DNA of 64,000 nucleotides from Ptychodera flava (GCF_041260155.1 NC_091931.1:49627758-49691757); one strand, 5' to 3'; shown: positions 13,873-23,993, numbered from the stretch's first letter. Notes: generated from the letters alone by a model not told the origin. Program-made: numbers and translations.

Positions 13873-14552
13873 ATGTTGCCAGTCCGAATGCTACCAACAT
13901 TTCGCTTAGCCCGTCAAATGGCGCGAGAAATGCAGGAGATAATGGCTGAAATGCATCTCTCCCGTTCTCAAGATACCATCCGTTCTCCAGGGGCTTGATG
14001 GAAATGACGCCGCAGCAAATGTTGAATGAACACTTGGGCTACATGGATCGTGTTTTCTCTACAAGTCGTCCGTCCATCGTGTCGTCAGCTCATTACCGAT
14101 ACAGTAAAGCGGCACCTGAACGCAATGATGTTAAGGAAGGCTTGGAGGGAAAGGCGAAGAAAAACAACAGAAAACGAGAGCAAAGTAGCAGTAGACGAAG
14201 GCAACAACACATTTCGGGCATCGGTCAATCTCAGCTCTTTAAACCTGAGAATATCGAAGTGACACTGCAAGGAAACAGGCTTCAAATCCGTGCTAAACAA
14301 GAAGAAAAGGCGGAAGATAGGTACGAAGCCTACAGGGAGTACACCCAGCGTTATCTGCTACCAGACAACGTCGACCTTGAAAAGTTAACGACTGAGCTGT
14401 CTAAAGATGGTGTACTGACGTTTGAAGCACCTGTGGAAGCCAAACCAACTGCCAGAAAAATACCAATTATGCGTGAAGACATACCTGCCGTGGAAACAAC
14501 GAATCGCCAAATGAAAAGGAACATTATGAAACAAAGAAGACCTAAAACCTAA
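13873..14552 (+). pseudogene. Small heat-shock protein (alpha-crystallin family), frame-disrupted
   Basis: An intronless gene for a small chaperone of the alpha-crystallin/HSP20 family, which holds unfolding proteins in solution during stress. The N-terminal part starts at the ATG at 13873 (MLPVRMLPTFRLARQMA). The alpha-crystallin domain is clear: VDEGNNTFRASVNLSS, FKPENIEVTLQGNRLQI, RYLLPDNVDLEKL and SKDGVLTFEAP, followed by a PIMRE C-terminal anchor-like motif. These pieces are not in one frame. The first frame stops at 13996-13998, where TGA overlaps the next ATG; a second frame covers the linker; the start of the domain (about 14155-14240) returns to the first frame; the rest (about 14240-14552) is in the second. 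Apart from those changes, stops are absent, so this is either a recent pseudogene, an allele with indels, or assembly error. Heat-shock elements and a TATA box lie upstream. Confidence 0.75.
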
Positions 14553-15577
14553 GTACAACATCCAAGTCCTTCAAATTGCTCACGATGACTTTACATATTT
14601 AGCTTTATATGACAAATACATGCACTTACGAATGTTTCTGTCGTATAGCTCTGTGTGGTAGAATGCCGTGTCAGTAGTGGTGTTACCATTTCTTTTAGCT
14701 TGCTATGAATATTGATGTGATATTTTCGTGACTAATTTAGAGAGCTAAGGACGTCGTTATCACGGAAGTCTGCATCTACTGCTTCCCTCTTGAAGACTGT
14801 CTATCGTTTATCATTAATCATGAATAGTAATTGATGCATGTAAACACTGAATTTCTTTCTCTCAGTTATTACATGTATTTTGCTTTAAGCCCTGTAACTT
14901 TTATTTGTAAGATTATATTTACTGTGTTTTATGTGAGTTTGGAATTGGCCTACAATGCACATACATTTGTTAGAGTTTTGTGAATTTTTAGGTTCCAAAG
15001 TTTAAAAACAACCATTCGACACTAGGTAATTCTTTCGATAAAATAATGACTGGCAACAAAATGTTGTATATTCCTTGGTCAGTTAGGCTTACTGTGTTTA
15101 CAGAGCGTCTAACCGATGAAGATAGCCACCTTATTACCATCGAATTATACCATCGAACTTTTACAAGACTTATAAGTGCATTGTAGATATAACCACAGTC
15201 CCTCTATAGAGGAACTGTGATATAACAAAATGTTGAAATGTGAAGGACTGTATATAAAGATAGCGAAATCTTGTTTTGTGATCGTCTACAGAGTGTTTGC
15301 ATCACTTTACCAGTGTTATACTATCGGTAATCACTAATAAATTGAATATTCGTTAATACCATTCAATTTCTGGATTGTCTTAGCAATGTATTTGCACACA
15401 CAATATAGACAGACACAGAACACAGACTCACGCAAATTCAAGCTTTATATCTTCTCTTGGAATTTGCAGTGCTCGTTTCAAAATCATAAACTTATTCTTC
15501 AACTATACAGACCAGTAAGGCATCAGTTCTTTTATCAACATGGATTGAGCAATTTTACAACAGCATTCTGTAAGTTA
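14553..15577. other. 3' untranslated region and spacer after the small HSP gene
   Basis: AT-rich, without coding signs. It carries a possible poly(A) signal at 15336 and ends at the TA dinucleotide where the Tc1/mariner element begins. Confidence 0.5.
15336..15341 (+). terminator. Possible poly(A) signal of the small HSP gene
   Basis: AATAAA about 785 bp after the last stop codon of the small HSP frame. It is the first canonical hexamer I noted downstream; use is not shown. Confidence 0.35.
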
Positions 15578-15944
15578 CAGTAACGGCACCAATGATTTTG
15601 ACGATGAGATACAGCTGGATATTGATACACTACCTATTAGGTTTGTCAGTTTGCTCTCAAATTTACCCTTTTAGTGGTCAACTTTTACAACTTTGCGCCA
15701 ACATCAGACAGACTAAAACAGCAGGTGACGCAGCAAGATGTCTGTAAACTAATTTACTATGTAGTATGTTTATATCTTTACAGCAGCTATCAGTTTCAAT
15801 GGTGACACACACAGAGACTGGTTGCCAAGTTTTACAAGCAGTTCAAATTCACGGATAGGTGGTAAAAGAACTACGTTACTGCAAATTTAGACTCGGAGGA
15901 CAGTGTTCTTTGTAGTTGAATATCAATAAAGTTCATGACTTCAA
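15578..15944 (+). repeat. Left terminal inverted repeat of the Tc1/mariner element
   Basis: Runs from the CAGT end to the sequence GTTCATGACTTCAA. It contains the subterminal motif AGCAGCTATCAGTTTCA at 15782, which recurs elsewhere in the element and may be a transposase-binding site. Confidence 0.85.
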
Positions 15945-16153
15945 ACAAAATCTAAAACTAACAACACAAATCGATCTGAAAGAATCAGAATGTTTGAGTA
16001 GCGATAGCAATGTCTGGAAGTCAGGGCTTTGAGTCAGCAACTTTCTAGTCTAATAAAACTCAGACAACGAGATGTTCTGGTATTGCCAGCCATGGTGGGG
16101 CTTTGTATACATACGCTGACATGTAATTAGCAGCTATCAGTTTCACTGGCGTA

Positions 16154-16579
16154 ATGATCTGTACATTTGTACAAACAGACGTTGAACCAGACAAAAAACG
16201 CAACATGGATGGCTCCCGGACGACACCAGCTGAAGTGAGAGAGAAGATTGTTCAGTTGTATTTAAACGGTCTGTCATTTTCAGAAATTGGTAAACGTTGT
16301 GGTGGTATTTCAAAGCAAACGGCCAACAACATTGTTTTGCGGTACTTGAAAACTGGCAGTTTCCTGCCAGGCAAATCATCTGGAACATCGGTAAAAAAAC
16401 TGACTGCAAATGTTCTGGAGCATATTGAATACTACAAAAGTGTAAAACCAAGCATTTATGGGCGTGAGATACGGCAGAATTTACTGGTTCATGGGGTATG
16501 TACCGAAGAAACCCTTCCCTCCCTCTCCTCAATTTCAAAGGCGCTTATGCAAACACCTCCTGACTTCGTACTGAAGTAG
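16154..16579 (+). CDS. PAX-like helix-turn-helix protein, transposase N-terminal part only
   Basis: A 141-codon frame; the second methionine (16205, context AACATGG) is the likelier start, giving about 124 residues. The sequence TPAEVREKIVQLYLNGLSF followed by SEIGKRCGGISKQTANNIV and LRYLKTGSFLPGKS is the first helix-turn-helix of the paired-type DNA-binding domain. A second HTH-like part ends in TEETLPSLSSISKAL, as in Tc1/IS630 transposases and PAX proteins. The frame stops at TAG before any DDE domain. Such a protein could bind the element ends without cutting; whether it is expressed is unknown. It could be a remnant of a deleted transposase or a retained DNA-binding protein. Confidence 0.8.
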   Translation: MICTFVQTDVEPDKKRNMDGSRTTPAEVREKIVQLYLNGLSFSEIGKRCGGISKQTANNIVLRYLKTGSFLPGKSSGTSVKKLTANVLEHIEYYKSVKPSIYGREIRQNLLVHGVCTEETLPSLSSISKALMQTPPDFVLK

Positions 16580-16670
16580 GCCCGATGTCAGCTCATTGAG
16601 AAATGTGGTGTCATTCATTTGTTGATAACCAAAGTAAAGTTTGTTCATTTTACACATCACTCTATTATTT

Positions 16671-17058
16671 TTGAAGTCATGAACTTTATTGATATTCAAC
16701 TACAAAGAACACTGTCCTCTGAGTCTAAATTTGCAGTAAGGTCGTTCTTTTACCACCTCTCCGTGAATTTGAACTGCTTGTAAACTTGGCAACCAGTCTC
16801 TGTGTGTGTCACCATTGAACTGATAGCTGCTGAAATTGAACTGATAGCTGCTGTAAAGATATAAACATACTACATAGTAAATTAGTTTACAGACATCTTG
16901 CTGCGTCACCTGCTGTTTTAGTCTGTCTGATGTTGGCGCAAAGTTGTAAAAGTTGACCACTAAAAGGGTAAATTTGAGAGCAAACTGACAAACCTAATTA
17001 GGTAGTGTATCAATATCCAGCTGTATCTCATCGTCAAAATCATTGGTGCCGTTAACTG
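16671..17058 (-). repeat. Right terminal inverted repeat of the Tc1/mariner element
   Basis: Inverted copy of 15578-15944. It differs mainly by a short tandem duplication of about 21 bp at 16812-16853, which doubles the subterminal motif (TGAACTGATAGCTGCT on this strand). Confidence 0.85.
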
Positions 17059-17337
17059 TAAAATAACCAGTTATCTATATGTTGAACGCCATAGCATTAT
17101 TTTTATGTGCAGTGTAAATATTTATCCAGCTTTTGATACCGTTTGGTGGAGTGGTCTTTTTCACAAAGTTATATAACGTAAGTTAGAAATCAATCCGAAG
17201 CTCTAGCATTTCAAACACTGTATACTTCAGTATAACTTATACTTCACAACAATTTATCAGTAGCGTACATAAGAATGCATCGCTTCATCATGTAAAGGAC
17301 GACAGCTGTTGTTTCCAGCGACCACAGTCGTTTGGAG

Positions 17338-17453
17338 GGCTATTCAGCTCTGGGACTATTCGCCCCATAGACGAGTGTATAGGCGAGAAATCATTGTTTC
17401 TCGCTTCTGTATACACTCGTCTATGGGGCGAATAGTCCCAGAGCTGAATAGCC
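17338..17453. repeat. Near-perfect hairpin (inverted repeat, arms about 55 bp)
   Basis: The left arm starts GGCTATTCAGCTCTGGGACT and the right arm ends with its reverse complement; the loop is only about 6 bp around 17393. The arms differ by a few bases beside the loop. This could be a fold-back MITE, or a transcribed hairpin. No target duplication was recognised. Confidence 0.85.
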
Positions 17454-17667
17454 AACGAGGGGACCGTGCAGCAACCAAATTCAATGTGTACGTGTAGAGA
17501 CCAACTAGATTTACTTTAATTTTAGTCCGCACCAGAATTCAAAAGTAAACAACAACAGTGCATTCCAGCAATTGATATTAACAAAACACCCGTGAAAAAT
17601 GATCAAGATGATCGTTCTAGGCTGTAGAGGGCGCACTACTCAATTCGAGTAGGGATGTTCTAGACTC

Positions 17668-17893
17668 ACTGGGTGCACACTCAAACACTTTTTAAACGGC
17701 TGCCTATTCGTCATTGCAAGTCAGCCTCATTCCATTGCATTATGACTCACACGTTACATGTCTCGTCGTGTTTCACGTCTGTGTTCTGTCACCTAACGTT
17801 CCTACATGTACGTTGTTTCCACCTGGGCTCGCACAGTTACCTGTCCCCCAGGATCCCCTCCCCCAAGCCGTTTCAAAAAAAAAAAAAAAAAAA
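17668..17893 (+). mobile_element. Poly(A)-tailed retroposed insertion with 11-bp target duplication
   Basis: The 226-bp segment ends in an uninterrupted run of about 20 A and is flanked by GTTCTAGACTC at 17657-17667 and again at 17894-17904. Poly(A) tail plus direct target duplication is the mark of LINE-machinery retroposition. The body is GC-richer than its flanks and C-rich at the end (CCCCTCCCCCAAGCCGTTTC before the tail). I see no tRNA-like A/B boxes and no long frame, so the source RNA is unknown: a SINE of unfamiliar type or a processed RNA copy, full length or 5'-truncated. Confidence 0.82.
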
Positions 17894-17904
17894 GTTCTAG
17901 ACTC

Positions 17905-18794
17905 TGTCACAGGCCCTCACCGGCTTCACCTCAGACCATAGCAGCCATAGTACCGCCCTAAGCAGTTGAGCCGGGCGAAGTTCCGCTACGCTATAATCCT
18001 GCTGGCTCGGTGAGCCTTGGTTGCTAGAAAGACCATATGGTTGAGGCTCAGCGTAGCGGACGAGGGGCTGTGAGAGAATCTAGGGATGTACCAGATCACG
18101 AGAAATGCAATTCCTTGCCGTAAGTCAATCACATGCCGAAATTCCGGGAGAATAGTACCGTTATGATACATGATGGCACATTTGTATTGCCAGAGATATT
18201 TAGTGTGCGTACAATTTAGAATTGGAAAATAGACCATACTTGAACAACATTTGAATCTGCCAATGATGAGGTGACAAGATAAAAACTCGTACAGTAAGCA
18301 TACTGTATTATCATTCGTAACTTATCCAGACAAACTGAAATGTCTGTTCCGCATTTTACTTGACGGTGCCATATGCATGGTTTTACAAAATCACAGACTG
18401 TTTCTAGTAAAAGTCTGGTGGCCAGCTTGGGCTTAATACAGTCAATTCAGATGTAAACTGTGGATTCGTTTCATGACACAATATGGTGGTATTCAATTTG
18501 TCAACCGGTTCCCGATAAAAAGGCAAGGATTTGCTGTCTTTGGGTGAGTGAATACCATTAATTTGCACCCCTGCCGTAATTGAACAATAATCCTGCTACC
18601 ATGACTCCATCTGAGAGAAATAAAGTTGTACGGGAGTGGGGTACTGCACTATAACTACTGTCATTTCCTCGTAACAGAGTGGTACCTTTTCGGAGTTGTG
18701 TAACTGGAGAGATATTTCGAAATTTTGGAATTGCATATGTCACATTTGCAGCTCTGTATTTTTGTGATAGCCGTCATTTCCATTTGCTTTTCAA
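17905..18794. other. Spacer downstream of the sulfotransferase gene
   Basis: It includes a small inverted repeat (TCCGCTACGCT near 17981 and its reverse complement near 18050) that could form a weak stem. The remainder should be 3' untranslated region of the minus-strand sulfotransferase and intergenic sequence. No other gene seen. Confidence 0.45.
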
Positions 18795-19802
18795 TTAATA
18801 GCATTCTTTCTTTGATAAATTGTAAAATCCATAATCCAGGTACATCCTTCCCCTCATGATTTCTTTGACAGTCTCTGGTGATTCCTTCCGAGAGACAGAT
18901 TTGAATTTCGACATAACGTTTTTCCTCTTGATAATCTTGTAAGCCTTTGGTGCTGATCGGAAAAACTGTGGCATAAGGTACTGAAAAATGCGCAAGGATC
19001 TTTCAAAGTCTTCCATTATTCCAACAAAAACGTACTTTTCCACGACGTTTCGTTTGGCAGTTTCTAACGCCCATTCAACATCTTCTCGACACCGATCAGA
19101 CTGTCCACAGAAGTACGGAATAATTGTGATCTTGCCGCCGCTGCATTCGTCGTGCATGCCGAGAACACATTCTTCAAATGTCACGTTGACGTTCCGCTTG
19201 CTCGTTTCACGCATGTGTTGCATATCCCCAAATCGGAGGTAGTGAAATAGTGATATTTTTCGCTCTACGGGATCCCTTATCAAGTTTATGTACATCGGTG
19301 CGTCCTCGATACCGTGTTTTTCAAAATCAATGAAATCTAAGTGTCTATTGTAGAGGAATGGCTCTGTGATATTCATGATTTCGGAAAGGAGTTCAACTTC
19401 TTCGTCCTCGCTTACAGTCCTGCTGCGGTACTCCTTGCTTTTTACGTGGGCAAAATTATTCCGAATAGAAACCCTCTCGACGACTGCCATCATAGTACGA
19501 CTGCCACATTTCGAAACCCTGTTATAGATTACTCTGTTTATTCTTCTCGCGCTTTCGACGTCAATTGGTAAATTCGTTTTCGGTGTAACTACTGACGAAT
19601 CCCTGGAAGATAGGGATGCCACTTCTCGTGCCAAGTTCTCGTCTGATGTGATTTTACGATCATTTTTTAAGTTTATTCTGACAAAGGACGAGCACAATCC
19701 TAAAACCGATATCGATATCGCCAAACTGAGCAAAATGTTGAACATGTTGAACAGCCTACATCGCCGCGTTCGTTGTTTTGGATTAAATCCGCTCGTTTCC
19801 AT
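18795..19802 (-). CDS. UST: Uronyl 2-O-sulfotransferase-like enzyme
   Basis: An intronless gene for a Golgi type II membrane enzyme that moves sulfate from PAPS to the 2-O position of uronic acid in glycosaminoglycans. The ATG at 19802 (context CACCATGG) is preferred over an in-frame ATG 56 codons upstream because of its Kozak fit and because the membrane anchor follows directly. The result is 335 residues: short basic cytoplasmic part, membrane span at about residues 19-40, a stem, then the catalytic domain. The 5'-phosphosulfate loop VIYNRVSKCGSRTM is at about 91-104, a candidate catalytic His in YNRHLDFIDF at 154, the 3'-phosphate site LIRDPVERKIS at 174-184 and PYFCGQSDRCRE at 229-240. 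All four match vertebrate UST closely, and the length fits a compact family member. Frame intact. HS2ST is the near alternative, but PYFCGQ plus RCRE fit UST. Confidence 0.88.
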   Translation of the reverse strand: METSGFNPKQRTRRCRLFNMFNILLSLAISISVLGLCSSFVRINLKNDRKITSDENLAREVASLSSRDSSVVTPKTNLPIDVESARRINRVIYNRVSKCGSRTMMAVVERVSIRNNFAHVKSKEYRSRTVSEDEEVELLSEIMNITEPFLYNRHLDFIDFEKHGIEDAPMYINLIRDPVERKISLFHYLRFGDMQHMRETSKRNVNVTFEECVLGMHDECSGGKITIIPYFCGQSDRCREDVEWALETAKRNVVEKYVFVGIMEDFERSLRIFQYLMPQFFRSAPKAYKIIKRKNVMSKFKSVSRKESPETVKEIMRGRMYLDYGFYNLSKKECY

Positions 19803-22060
19803 GGTGCTGCAATTGTTTCGGTACAGGATGACGTTAGATAAATATGACTGCCGGGATTTATCGAGCATTACCACAACAAACAGTGGGCGAATATTAAATA
19901 TCTTCACGCTTAGCTTCGACATGTCTGGCAGAAAACGTACAAGTAATATGTAATCACTTGTTGAAATCAATTATCTAAAAGAGAAAACACGATACGTCAA
20001 TTTTAATTTCTGACGATTATTTTTGAATAGGCCCTATTAAAGATAGCTTCTGTGTATATATTGTCAATTTCAGTACTTTTCTGGATGATAATTTATTGCT
20101 TTACTATTAACTTTTTTTTCGGTAACGTGACATGGCACTATGATATTTGAAATGTTACCCTTAACGTGTTGACGGAGCAAGGACACTTACTTTGATTGTT
20201 CCGAACAGTTCATCCCATCACTAATCATTAAATTGATGTTTTCCTACTTTTAGGCCCGAGGATAATGAACAGTGTGCTTAACCAGCGATATTAAATCTTA
20301 GAGAAGCGGCATTTGTGTTGCCACGAAATATATATCAGTAAATATATGTTACATGAGGTTGAACAGCTTTGGCTCAATAGTTTAGTGACATTCCAAATGG
20401 TTCTAAAAATTCTGCTCTGTAACGCAAATTAAAACCAAATTCGCCGGTCGTCTGCATGATACTACAATGTAACGATGAATATAGAATACGGATATGGCCA
20501 CCATCTGTCGCTACACTCTTTGTATGCCTAACCCTAACGTATGTGCAACTAACACCAACCATTTTCGAAAAAAATGAGTGTATCGCAATGTACTCACGTG
20601 CACTTTGTTGGTGTCTGTCTTCTTAATCCGAGAAGATTCAAAATCTTGATGAAATCTAAAGCTTGCAAGAACTGATCGTTTTTCCTAAGCCCCTCTATCT
20701 GTTTGGAACCTCATTTGTATTTCCCTCCCACGATGAGCTTATCAAACAGAAATGACGGGGATGCAGGGTTAGCGGCCAATCACGCTACTACCACCTGTTG
20801 CATGCTCTCTTAATGCATTATATCATCTCAGACTGACAACGTGTTACGATGGCTGTCAGCAGTTGACTAACAAAAGAAGATTCCGTCGTCGAAATGGTTT
20901 GCTTTCAGTCGTTGTTTTCCTCGAATTGTATGTTAATTAGTGTGTTTTACTCTACCCACAGTCAAAACTGTCTCCTGCACGTCAAAGGTTGTGTGAAACT
21001 TCATCCCTATACAGCTCCATCCTCTACGATATATGGCGCAGGTTTCATAAACGTATGGCTACAGGGCGATTGTCATCCCAGTGCACGTAGTGCCCTTGGT
21101 TACCATCACACCACATTTTAGGACCAAACCAAATTTGAGAAACTCTGTACACACATGCAATTTACTTATGGAACGCCGTTTCCAATCGATTTGATAATAC
21201 TATATGATATGATACAATACGATATCATATCATATGACATGGCATGATATGATACGATGTTAGCGGTTTAATCCATTTCGGTGTCCAATAATCAGGGTTG
21301 ATTGTAAATTTTCTTTTTTCTCATGTGACACAAGGAAACGTGAATAAATTTCTTAATCGCACGTAACAATTTTTTTTTGAAAAATATTTATTATCGAGGT
21401 ATAAATAGGGCAGGCCACCGGAAACGTGTCTTTCCTTATATCGGGCAAATATGATTAATCATCAGGTATATCCAGACAAGTACACATACCTATCACGGGG
21501 CGCCGACTAATCCCAGCTCGTATTGCTAAATGTATAGCGTGATTGGTTAATAAAATGAATACACACAGCGTGAATGGTTGATGAAAATGAATGACACAAC
21601 GGTGATTGGTTGATGAAAATGAATGACACACAGTCAAATTATAATACGGACAATAATAAGGATGTTTTAAACATTTTAAAAACATGGCAGATTTTTTTTT
21701 TTAGTCATAATTTGCAACGGCTCGGAAGGTTACATCTGATGAGTAGATTGTCATTATTTACAGTAACCAGGGCTATTGTCTACCCAATTGACTGTGTTTG
21801 GAAATAATCAATAAGAACACTGAGTTTCAGTCGACCTGTTTTCTAACAGCTTCCGAGACGCTGCTCATTAGCCCTCTTTAAATGGGAGAAACAGGCATTA
21901 TTTTTATAGCGTTGACATCATGTATTAGACAAAGTAAGTCTGATTAAATACATGGCTTTGGCAGTATACAAAAACATTCGTGTTCGCAGATTTCTGTTGT
22001 CTATTCTACCGAAGCGTCGATTTTTGCCACAAAACGAAAGTTCTTACAAATAAGAAGGAG
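19803..22060. other. Intergenic, no gene seen
   Basis: Upstream region of the sulfotransferase gene. It holds a patch of overlapping GATATGATAC-like words at about 21206-21262 and a three-unit tandem repeat at 21537-21633. The ORFs are short and featureless. Confidence 0.45.
21537..21633. repeat. Tandem repeat, 3 units of about 32 bp
   Basis: Units begin GCGTGATTGGTT, GCGTGAATGGTT and GGTGATTGGTT and share TGAAAATGAATGACACA. ATTGGT is an inverted CCAAT box, so repeated CCAAT-type sites are possible, though no gene start is close by. Confidence 0.8.
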
Positions 22061-22064
22061 CAGT

Positions 22065-22140
22065 GAAGTTTAACGTGTGACTATGATGTCGAAGGAAACA
22101 GTAGCACAAACACGAAGCATTTTGGAAGACACTGTAAAAA
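22065..22140 (+). pseudogene. Fossil of a mesh-like exon (equivalent of exon 16 of gene A)
   Basis: Two frames together resemble the end of exon 16 in genes A and B. One frame reads CDYDVEGNSS, like [10 protein letters not shown] and [10 protein letters not shown]. The next frame reads RSILEDTVK, like [10 protein letters not shown] of gene B. The frame change and the lack of the earlier part of the exon show decay. A mesh-like sushi fragment follows about 290 bp downstream on the same strand, in the order expected for the gene. Confidence 0.6.
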
Positions 22141-22429
22141 GTTACTTGCCTAAAATTTTTCGCTGATTAACATTTTGCAGTTTGAAAGCAGGTAGAAAAC
22201 AGGCTTTCAAACAAGTATACCACTCAACGGGAACATGTAGTCGACCGGTTAACTTACTTAGTTATTTCTAGTAACGATATTACCAGCCAAAGTGTGAAGT
22301 GTCTCCACACCGTTGATAAAGTAATTCAGAATTGTGATTGTAGTAATTATATGTAAAGTCCATTTATCAGGCAAAAAACTTAATGAACAAACGGCCAATA
22401 TAAATTTAATACAGAAATTTGTCAGTCAG

Positions 22430-22510
22430 GTTATTAGCTGTTGTTTTCTACCAACACCGGCCAATGGTAGCACGAATGCAGAGAGGCAGGGGGAATTGCT
22501 ACATTCAGTA
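22430..22510 (+). pseudogene. Fossil of a mesh-like sushi exon, front part
   Basis: After a CAG acceptor-like end, the frame [15 protein letters not shown] corresponds to [15 protein letters not shown] at the start of sushi exon 17 of gene A (41703). The DNA matches closely, including the PTPANG codons. Similarity ends near 22510, where the Penelope-like element begins. Too short for function. Confidence 0.72.
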
Positions 22511-22511
22511 G

Positions 22512-23600
22512 TATTTCTGCAGATTGTCAACGTAAACAACTGTATAACTGTCAATAGGGAGTTTCTATAACTCAAGTGATAAAAAAGCTTTCGATCTCTC
22601 GACGATGATCTTCATCAGAATGACAAAAAAGGAAAGCAGGAATGTAATATTTATAGCTGACCACTAGATGGCGATGTGATCAACTGATTGTAAATATGAT
22701 GATCTCATAATATTTATATGCGGAACGTGACGTCTCATGTTAGTCAATTCTCTGATCTTCCTCAGCAAGTCATCTTAATGGTGATGAAATTGTTATGCGC
22801 GTTTGAATAAGGCGGATAAAATTGTCTTATCTCTAACAGATTTCCAGTGTTCGTCAATTTTGACCTGTCTCACCTATCCTTACACGGAATCTCCTGTATA
22901 TTATACCACATCGTTGTTCTAGCCTTCTTTATGGAGGAACAAGAAGATGCCGCTTAGTTCGATGAGGTTTGAAAGCAACGTAAATGCTGTGTTTTCCTGT
23001 AAATTCTGTATAGTTTCTCAGAGATAAATGTCTAGGGCAAATGTCGCCATGCTTTTCGTCGGTTTCTTGATTTTATAACAATCTCCAGTTTCGGAGGATG
23101 AAGCGATCACATGCTGATGTTGTGTCAGTGCCTATTTCGAATAACCGCAAGCAGCTAGTGCTTCGTCAAATTCTTTATGTTCCAATATCTTCTCCACCTC
23201 GTCTTGTGTGTTGGTATGATCTGTGAAGGTCGTAACATTATCCCTTTTCATCACCGTGAAAGTATCATCCACATTTCAATTCCAAATCCGCGGTCTAATT
23301 GTTGTAGTAAGTGTTAACTCCTCAAAGAACTCCATAGAAGTTGGCCACAATGGGCTAAACTGGCCATGGACTTCCCATTTAAGCGCCATGTGTTTGCCTA
23401 TAGCACTGACTGTCATACACAAAATATATGGTGTTTAACTCAACATCCAGAAACTCCACACTCATAGCGATTCCGTATCGAGTTTTGTTCAACCACTTAT
23501 AATGCTGTATCAACCTGCAATCTTGACCAGTTTTCTCTTGTAAACTGTGGTTAGATCGCGTGGTAATTTGGCATAGGTCTCCTTGTCCTAAAGATGTTTA
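22512..23600 (-). mobile_element. Penelope-like retroelement, degraded
   Basis: On the minus strand, pieces of a Penelope-type reverse transcriptase can be read in order. They are DLTTVYKRKLVKIA near 23.55 kb, a segment like NTIYFVYDSQCYRQTHGA with MGSP and PIVANFY near 23.35-23.45 kb (family motif AMGSPLSPIVANLYME), and YVNDTFTVMK near 23.27 kb (family YVDDTF). Further along, near 22.85-22.9 kb, NIQEIPCKD and IGETGQ fit the GIY-YIG endonuclease of these elements. The 3' end with a GATGAAGATCATCGTCGAGA-like tail is near 22.57-22.62 kb. Pieces are in different frames with many breaks, so the copy is old and inactive. Boundaries are approximate. Confidence 0.72.
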
Positions 23601-23954
23601 TATTGTTTGGGTCGTATTTTATATTCTTGCTTGTTATAGAAATTCTTTATAGACAGTTTATCTACAAAGCTGATGAATATCTTTGTACACAACAGTATTA
23701 CCAAGTTGCGAAAGTAAAATGCTATTTCTATAGAGATATTCAATAAGAGAGTAAATGTAAATATCTGGTTCAAGGAGTGCCACGTTTGGAATCAGAGTGT
23801 CAAGATAGGAATTGGAAAGGAGCGTCTTTAAGAGTCACTCAGCCAAAGTTTCAGGATAAGAATACAGTGGCACATTACAAAAATAAGCTTATCATGGCAA
23901 CGGGCCTGTCACTGTCATGGTGCTAAACAAAAATATCAAAGTTGGCAATGAAAG

Positions 23955-23993
23955 AGATTGTCGAATGGCGTTCAACCAGAGTGTCGAGGTAAG
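23955..23993 (+). pseudogene. Fossil of a sushi exon, end part with donor
   Basis: The frame reads NGVQPECRG followed by GTAAGG, matching the end of sushi exon 17 of gene A (GTQPECRG then GTGAGG). Its front part is most likely the fragment at 22430-22510, with the Penelope-like element between. A similar CAGAGTGTCAAG ending at about 23788-23805 may be a second sushi remnant. Confidence 0.55.

Larger units (their letters stand above)
15578..17058 (+). mobile_element. Tc1/mariner-type DNA transposon with long inverted repeats
   Basis: The element begins CAGT and ends ACTG and is flanked on both sides by TA (15576-15577 and 17059-17060), the target duplication of the Tc1/mariner (IS630) superfamily. 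Its terminal inverted repeats are unusually long, about 367 bp on the left and 388 bp on the right. They are nearly identical, so the insertion is fairly young. The only coding frame (16154-16579) gives a PAX-like helix-turn-helix domain; no DDE/D catalytic domain is present in the 1481 bp. The element is therefore non-autonomous. Confidence 0.88.

Noticed and set aside
18795-19970. Full 391-codon sulfotransferase ORF from the first ATG
   Set aside because: The ATG 56 codons in has a near-ideal Kozak context and places the membrane anchor at the usual distance, so the longer form is less likely.
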